64,000 nucleotides of DNA from Incurvaria masculella (lineage: Eukaryota > Arthropoda > Insecta > Lepidoptera > Incurvariidae): contig OX335655.1 in the NCBI GenBank assembly GCA_946894095.1, positions 6,758,001-6,822,000 on the forward strand, written 5' to 3'. Below the pieces are notes generated by a model. It saw only the letters and a list, made by a program, of their open reading frames with translations. It had not been told where the DNA came from and ran no database searches. The position numbers and the translations under genes are program-made. Of the stretch, positions 42,818-51,800 are shown in pieces (the stretch's first letter is position 1; each line of letters begins with the position of its first letter).

Positions 42818-45800
42818 GCCAACTGGAGTACACAGTGAACCAGCTGGTCGCTTCAGTGCCTCGTAAGTTACGCGAGAACCTACACAACTTAACGCGGAGA
42901 ATGGACTGCGTCCGCTCTGGAGGCGGCGGCACCGCGAACCTGCTCTACCGCTCCAGAGACTACGAATATGGTATGTATTGGTAAACCGAGCCCCTAGTCC
43001 CAGTTATCACCTAAATTGGCGTTTACGACAAACCGATCGATTGGCGTTTTCAAATGTATGGAGAAAGTGAAGAGTGCACGCGCTCTTCTCGCGTTGAGCT
43101 AACTAACATTTGCGAGTTCAAGTTGGATTTGACAGCTTACTCGCTGTCGCCGTAAATACGTTGACGTTGCCGTTTACGTCGACTTAGCGTTTTCATACGA
43201 GTAAGTCCGAGTTTGACTTTGACAGCTTGAAGAAGTAAAACCACAGAATATCTAGTAAAAACTTGTATGGAGTTGGACGTTTTTACTTAACTTCGACGTT
43301 TCGTAAACGCCAATTTAGGTGAGAACTCGGACTAGGAGCCTGAACTACAGCCAAATAAGTTAGAGGCCTGCCATCTCTGCAACACTAAAATACCACGATC
43401 AATAGGCTTCTGGAAACTTAGGACACACACTCGTACTGTTTGGAATCTTTGGAGCGTGCTGAATACCATCAAGATAAAAACTGGAGTGCACCATAAGTCG
43501 TCTCGGGGCCTGCCCATCTGCACGATTATCTTTCCTACGATTTGGCCATTACTTGACGTCTGCTTCTGGAAACTTAGGACGCACACTTGTACGGTTTAAT
43601 GATTGCAGCAACATCTCCGCTCTGAAATTGGTGTAAAAGTTGCTCTACCGTGCAACTAATAGGTATTTTTTTAATGGACGTTAGAAGAGCCGCATAAAAC
43701 CGTTTGGTTTTAAAATTTGAAAAAGTTGCATCGGAAAGCGGCGGAAGTAGCATGATTGAGATGGACACACTCGGACTAACGTAACAGCGCGAATCTTCGC
43801 GTCTCCCGTATCATAATCAAACCGAAAGCCTGAGTCCGCTAATCTGATAACTCCACTTTCGTAAGCGTTATGAGATACACACAATGTGGTACAATGTTGT
43901 GTGTGTCCGGAGTTATCTCATAACGCTAACGCTCGAAAGTGGAGTTATCTGTTAGCGCCTTGGCTTCTGGACAATTTCGTAGTGCACGATTTGAGACTGT
44001 ACTTCCCCGGTTTTTTATTATTAGGAAGACACCGTATGGCGTGCTCTACTGAACCAGTCAACCATTGACATGTCGATGCAGTCAACTTTATTCTTGCTGA
44101 GAGAAATTCGACTGTATGCACAGGGGCTAATAACCCAGGGGCGCGGGGTCTTGCTTCGCATGCCAGAGATCATAGGTTCGATCCCCGCCACGTTCATGCA
44201 CAGCTTTCTTTCTCTTTCTTGGCTACATTGGTGTATTTCGTCACGAATTAAAACTGTTCCATGTATAACTGCAGGTCCCCTTCCTAGGCTAGGTGGTAGG
44301 GTTAAGGCGGTGGTCGAAGAAGAGAAGAAAGATCGAAGCGGCAATGAAAAATTGTCTCCCTTTTTCCATTCAGTTCGCTGTAGCCGTGTTTATAAAGAAA
44401 TAAGGTCCTGGCGTGGCACTTAATTCATCCGGGAATCCTGCATATTAGGCTAATATCGTGGTGGTAGGTATGGTAATTACCCTTCCAAGTCAATTTAAAA
44501 AAAAAAAAACAAAGTTTTACTTTTATTTAGTTCAAACGGGTAAAACCTGCGGAGCGGGCCTATGCTATCGGAATTACACAATTATTTAAGGCATTTATAT
44601 TCTACACGTATCTCACGTATGTTCATATATCGCCTGCAGATCGAAAGTTGTATGTGGGTCAGTCGTGAGTTGGAGTAGTTACTCCACGTGTGCCTTAGTT
44701 TCTCAGTGTTGCCGTATATAGCAGAAAAACGAGTACCAACTCATGTGGTAACGTAGCCTAGAACTTTTCAATTACAAATCACGATTAGCAAAACTCTAAT
44801 CCAGACTTGACCCAAAGTAAAGCTATTCCTCTGTCAACTAGGGATTCCACCAGTTATCCCTTTGCTAATGCAGGGCAGCGAGCAATCCTAAAATCCGGCA
44901 GAAGGACTGCACCCTTGAAGTAAGGGGATGACCATGTTGCGCGTTAGACATTTTTCAATAAACCGATGTGGGTGGTTGTGCTGAGAGAACAAAGGTACTC
45001 GGAAAAGCCAAATCTACCTCACCTCGCAATACCACACTCAGCGAGGCAGCATGCCAGCGGATTTGCGGACTACGCTGAGCTATCGAGCTTGTTCAAATTA
45101 CGCTTGAAGACTCCCAGGTTATAGGTATGAGGAAAGGCACCCGCCGGCAGACAGTTCCATATCCTGGCGGTACGGCAGAGAAGTGAGTTTGAGATTTCGT
45201 CGTGAACCCGAGCTGTTCCATGGCTCAGAATGCATGTAAAACTGTAGGCCAATTTCACCTTACCCGATGGAACCTAAATCCTTTGTGAATGCGGTGTTGA
45301 GTTAATATCATGATATTAGCCATCTATATCCAGTTACACAAAAACCTGAGCCATGGATTACGGGATTTGGTGATCTGCCTTCTAAACGGAATGACTTTTT
45401 CACATAAATCCGATTTCTGTGGACTTTTTATTGCAGTGCACAGAAATCGGAATATTTCTGTGTTGCAGTGGCAAAGTCTCTGCTGGAAAATGTGGATATT
45501 CACGCGGGCATGATGCGGCCGCTAACTCTGGGGAAGCTGAACGCCACGGAGACGCGGCAGTACACCTTCGAGCATTACGTGAAGTTGGCAGCCACCAAGA
45601 CTCCGACAAGGAGGAAATCTGGTAAAAGTTCGATGCGTTTGCATTCAAATTGTATCTCACTTCATTGACTATTTCAGAAGTCTTGATATACAACATTGAA
45701 TGTGAATCGGACCTTGTTGTAACAAAATAAATGTCCTTATAGACTTCTAGCTGAGGCTCCGCTCGGGTCAATGCCGATTTGTACTGATGTCGGGTCGAAT

Positions 45801-48800
45801 TATTTCCTGGATATTATATGTTTTCCCCATACAAACTTTCATCCCCTATTTCACCACCAGAAGAACATAGACTTTCCTATATTCTTCTCCATGGTCCATA
45901 CTATCGCTACACCGAAATTAAAATTGGTTCAGCGGTTTAGGCGTGAAAACGCAACAGACCGACAGAATTACTTTCGCATTTATATATAATATTAGTATAG
46001 ATATGTACTTAATGCCGTAGCCCTGGAGAAGGCCGTAGTATTTGAGAGCGCAACCAAGTTGACAAAAGTCCACCCCTCGGTACCCTTACACCGTTATGCA
46101 ATAGCAATGGCAGTTATGAGGTTTTAAAATCCTCAACTGATTGAATTTGATTATTTATTTAATCGGGATGAAATATCTTTGCCTTTATAATTATCTTTAC
46201 ATTTGCGAAATTGGGGGTTCAATTAAACCATTTTCTTTCTCTTTCTGAATTGGACAAGTATATTCTGTCACGAACGAAAGCTATTCTATGGTTCGGAATC
46301 AACGCATAAAACTGTTGGTTTCCTGCTAGGAGGTGAGGTGTAAGTTTGTCCAGTTTAGGACCATCGTATAGGGTGAAAGAGCAGATGAAGGTACCATCTG
46401 GGATGGAAGAATGGACTCGGATTTGTCAGATTTTATCCAATTTATCTAAGAAGAACTGCCCAGAAATGTAGCTGGACTTTTTTTAAACGTCCACTTAGTC
46501 TAGGTTTACAAAAGTTTCTGCCACGAGTTACAAACATCCGTTTATTAGTATCTGTGTGTGTAATAAATTGATTTCATTGCTTGTAACATTTAATATATTT
46601 AACATTAATGATAGAATTTACGAAAATTAACCATTCATGCCGTATGCAACATTTTGAGAAATATCCGCCCGCCACATACCTACGTAACTGCGCTCGCATG
46701 CTAGGTCTGTGTTCCGCCATCTAACATGTTGCCGTTCACGAGCATCATTGCGGGTCCAACGATCGCCCTTCCAAATCATATTTTAGGGGCAGAGGTGACA
46801 CCGCATGCAAGGACCTTGAAGCGAAATGACGTGGCCGGTTCCAACAGAAGCGTGCACCATGCAGTTGCTGCGGTCCGCCGCGGAGTCGCAGCGGAGCGCC
46901 ACCGTCTCGGCGGCGCGTTCGAGTTGCCGCCCGAGTGCGGCGCGCTGCTCGGTACCGCCGCGGCGCTCGCCTACCAGGCGACGAGCCGGCTGCGCGCCGC
47001 GCACCTCGCGCACACCTTCGACTGCGCGGCGAGGGGAGATTTCGACGCCCGCGTCCACACGCTGTGCGGGCATGTCTACAGGGAGGCCACGTCTCTCGAG
47101 GCGTGCGGACATCCAGCTGGGACCAATGCTCTGTTCGTGCAGCAAAGTGAGCAAATCATTTTGTAAAGTATGTGTTCATACACTCACTTCCGACACAATT
47201 TGATCGTCTAAAAGCCGCCAGGGCACCGCGCTCGCAACCTTTGCGCGATGCCTTTTTTGTCCGATATGTTTGGCATCGTGCACCGGGAAACAGCAATGGT
47301 TGTGTACAACTCAAAAATATTATATTTTTAAACGTATTGTTACGCGGGTAGGGTGCAGATTAGAGAAGAAAACACCAATACTCAACACTCTTCCTTTATT
47401 TCAAATAATTCACAAGCAAACTCACAAATACAATTTCACACTAGGTTAATTCAAACACTAATTTACAAACTATATCACTTAAGAGCTAGTTCACTGCACT
47501 TCTATATCGCTTGTTGTCGCTCACTTCGCTTCCAAAAATAGACTGCCGCCCTCAGCGCCTTGGGCGCCTTTTATATCGGTGGAGCTTCTTTCCAGAACAC
47601 TCCACCGATTTCTAGGCGCCCATGTAGGGCAGCAGTCGAGAACAATCTCCCTCGAGACATTACTAGAATGTCCGAGATTTGTTTCTGAAGTCAGCTGGAC
47701 GAGGCGTCACTTTATATGGGACGACGTAACGTGTTTTCATCCGCTCGCTTGCTCGTAGACCAGCCTCTCTGACACGTTTATAAACAGTGTCCATTTTCCC
47801 TCGCAGATCTGACACATACTCTGTTACACAATGGGATGCCTCTGGTGGAATTCCTGTCAGAAGGTCAGCTGGTAGTCTGAGGTCGTGTCCAAAATTTATG
47901 TAGGCTGGAGTTTCATCTACGCTTTCATGCACAGCGGTTCGGTATGACAGCAGAAACAGCGGAATATACTGGTCCCAATCCTTTTGATGGTCTTCTACCA
48001 ATTTGGCCAAGTGTCTTTCCAATGTCTGATTAAATCGTTCCACCATGCCATCTGACTGTGGGTGGTATGGGGTTGTCCTGGTCTTATGGATTCCCATTAT
48101 TCGACATGTCTCCTGAAACACTCGGGATTCGAAGTTTCTGCCTTGATCAGTGTGTATCTCGAGAGGTACTCCATAGCGACAGAAAACTTCGTGGACCAAT
48201 TTATGTGCAACCGTGATCGCCTCTTCCATTTCAACCATAAAGTAACGGTTGCCGTCATTTGTCGGAGGAAAAGGGCCAGCCACATCAAGAGCAATTCTCT
48301 CCCATGGAGCTCCAACATTGTACAATTTTAAAGTTCCCTTGCTCCGTGTATGAGGCCCTTTAAGCGCTACAGATCGTGCATTTACGGCACCAATCTTCTA
48401 CATCATCGCGACAATTTATCCAGTAGAACCGTTGTCGTATCTTCAGGAGAGTTCTCTTTATTCCCAAATGTCCACCTGAAGTTCCATCGTGCAGGCATTG
48501 AAGAACTTCTTTAATCTTAGATCTGGGGATGACTAATTGCAGAGAAGTATCCTTTCCGTTAGGTGTTTCCCATTTTCTGTACAATATTCCGTCATGAAGT
48601 ACCAGGCTCGACCACTGCGCCCAGTAACTTTTAGTCGCTGTGCTCATTGCAGTAATATCTCTCCATTCTGGCTTTGTCTCTCCTGCTCTCTTCCAGTGAA
48701 TAATGGGCATCAGATCATCGTCCCCCTCCTGGGCTAGCTTCATGTTTTCATTGCTCCATTCTTCGCTGATGTTATCCGTTCGGATGGCTTTTAAATGAAC

Positions 48801-51800
48801 GGTCTTATTTATCTACTCCCTGGTGCAGTGCTTACACTCTTCTGGGCAGGGTCGAAGAGACAATGCGTCAGCATTTCCATGGGTTTTACCACTCCGATGC
48901 TCTGTATCAAACTGATACTCTTGGAGCTGTTCCAGCCAACGTGCAACCTGCCCTTCTGGATTCTTAAACTGAAGCAGTCATTTCAAAGCAGCGTGGTCAG
49001 TCCTCAAGCGGAATCTTCGGCCGAGAAGATACTTGTTGAAATGCTGCAAAGTCTTCACTACTGCTAGAAGCTCTCGTCTTGTCACACAATAGTTCCGTTC
49101 TGGTTTTGAAAGGGATTTGCTGAAATAACCAATAACGATCTCCTTGTCCCCATGACGTTGTGAGAGTACACCGCCGATTCCGGTATTACTTGCGTCTGTG
49201 TCGACTATGAACTCTTTATCGGCTTCGGGGTAGCCCAAGATAGGAGTATTACAGAGATGTTGCTTAAGTTCTTGAAACGAATTTGCGCAGTCCTCGTCCC
49301 AATTAAATTGACGCTTATCTTCTGTAAGTCGATGCAGATGCTTAGCAATCTCGGAAAAGTTTCGGACGAAACGGAGGTAATATGAGCACAGTCCTAAAAA
49401 GGCACGAACTTCAGTCTTATCCTTTGGAATTGGCCACTCCTGTACGGCTTCGATCTTCTTTGGGTCAGTTTGGATGCCATTTCCGGAGATACCGGTGACC
49501 CAAATAGCTAACCTGACGCTTGAAGAAAGAACACTTCTTGCCACTTAGTTTAAGGTTAGCTTGGCGAATCTTGCTCAAAACGTTCTCCAAATTCTTGATA
49601 TGCTCGTCAAATGTCCGCCCTAATATGATTATATCGGCCAAGTACACCAGACAAGCTTCCCCGATCAGCCCAAAAAGTACTCGTTCCATAAGCCTCTCGA
49701 AGGTTGCGGGAGCATTACAAAGTCCAAACGGCATAACTTTGAATTGCCACAGCCCATGCCCTGTCGTAAACGCTGTCTTCTCTTTGTCTTTGTTGTCGAT
49801 TTCCACCTGCCAGTAGCCGCTCTTCAGGTCCAGGGTTGTGAACCACTTCATGCCACTCAATGTATCCAGCGTGTCATCAATTCTAGGAATTGGATAGCTG
49901 TCCTTTTTCGTTACATCATTTAACGTCGATAGTCCACACAAAATCTGGTGCTGCCATCTTTCTTCTTTACCAGAACTACGGGTGAACACCATGGACTTGA
50001 TGAAGTCTCTATAACATTATTTTTCTGCATGTCCGCTATCATTCTCTGAACTTCTTCTTCTTTAGCTACGGGAACGCGGCGTGGCCTCTGACGTATTGGA
50101 AGAGCATCTCCTGTGTCGATGCGGTGCTTAACCATGCTTGTTCTCCCAATGTCTCCGTCGTGCGAAGAGAAGATATCTGAATATCGCATAAGTAGATTTG
50201 TTGCTTTCTTGAAATCATCAACAGTCAGGTCCCGTCTGCTTTCTTCCTTCCAATTTATCTGAGGAAATTTCATCACATTTGCGTAGCCAGGAAACTTCTT
50301 CTTTGCCATTGCACACCATTTGCTACATCTATTTTACAGTTGTTAGTTCTCATAAAGTCCAAACCTAGAATGCAATCATCGATGATATCCGCTAAAACGG
50401 CGGTATGACGATAAGTCTTACATCCAATTTTAATCGTAACTTCTATCTCTCCATAAACGGGTATGTGCTGGCCGGTAGCTGTCTAAAGCCTGCAACCATT
50501 AAAATACTGGCGACGATTCCATGTGACGCAGCCAAAGGTTTTTGACTTAACGATTGTACGGGATGCTCCAGTATCCAAGGTCAAGTTGCAATGTATCCCG
50601 TTCACTTGGCCTTCAACGAGCAGGCTGTTTCCAGTACATGCCTGCGAAATTGTGACTTTTGGGGCTTCTATTTTACCAGCCAGCATCCGCCCCCCGGTTC
50701 TGGCCTTTTTATCTTCATTTGCAGCATCAGGCCTTTCGGTTTGATTTTTGGGGCAATTGGGTCGAAGGTGCCCCAGTTCATTACACTTGTAGCACCGGGG
50801 AGTAAATTTACGTCTTGCAGGTGCTCTGGTTTCCGACGTCACCACTTCTCTTACTCGATGCGCTCGGGGATCTGATCGAACCGCTTCGACCTCCAACGCG
50901 TGGGCAAGAGCGTCCTTCACTGTTGTGTGGTGACTCAATCGTACAGCAGCTCGTACTTCGACGTCCCTGATGCCATCCACGAAAGCCTGCACCAAGTAAT
51001 CTTCCAACGAAGAATTTGATGATGATTGATGGGCCTTTCGGACAAGTTTTTCAATTTCCAGTTCCCAATGTTAAAGTCCTTCACTTGCTCGTTATACTCG
51101 ATCACGAAGTTGAGCTCGGTAGACGTGTTCCAAATGCTTGTCACCAAACCTTGACTCCAGTGCTTCTAAAAGTCCGTCATAGGTGATTCGGGGACCTAAA
51201 GCCTCGAGAACATGGAGTGCCTTGTCCCGAAGTCCTAAGGTCAAAGCATTTCGTGCTTGGTTTTCATTCCATCCATTTGCAATAACTACAGATTCAAACT
51301 GAAGTTTGTAAGCGGCCCAGGATGTCAACCCATCGAAAGGAGGAACCTTAAATCTTGCTCCTCCTGTTGCAGATGAAGATACTGTTACTCCACAGGTCTT
51401 AATTTTCTCCATTTCTTCGGATATCTTTGACTCAAGCCCGTTCAGTCGCTCTTCATGGCGCCCGAGAGTTTGGTCTTGCTCTTCGATCTTAGAGTTGACC
51501 TCATCAAGCTTCTCCTTTATTTTGGCATTGGATTCCCTAACGGCCCACATCAGTTCTTGCTGCTGCTCCTCCTGACGGCGAGCTTGTTCCTGCGCCTGCT
51601 CCTCTTGACGGCGGGCCTGCTCCTCTTGCCGACGGGCTTGCTCCTCTTGACGGCGGGCCTGTTCTTCCTGATGGCGGGCCTGTTCTTGCAACTGCTCTTC
51701 TTGACGGCGGGCCTGTTCTTCTTGACGGCGGGCCTGTTCTTCCTGACGGCGGGCCTGTTCTTGCAACTGCTCTTCTTGACGGCGGGCCTGTTCTTCTTGA

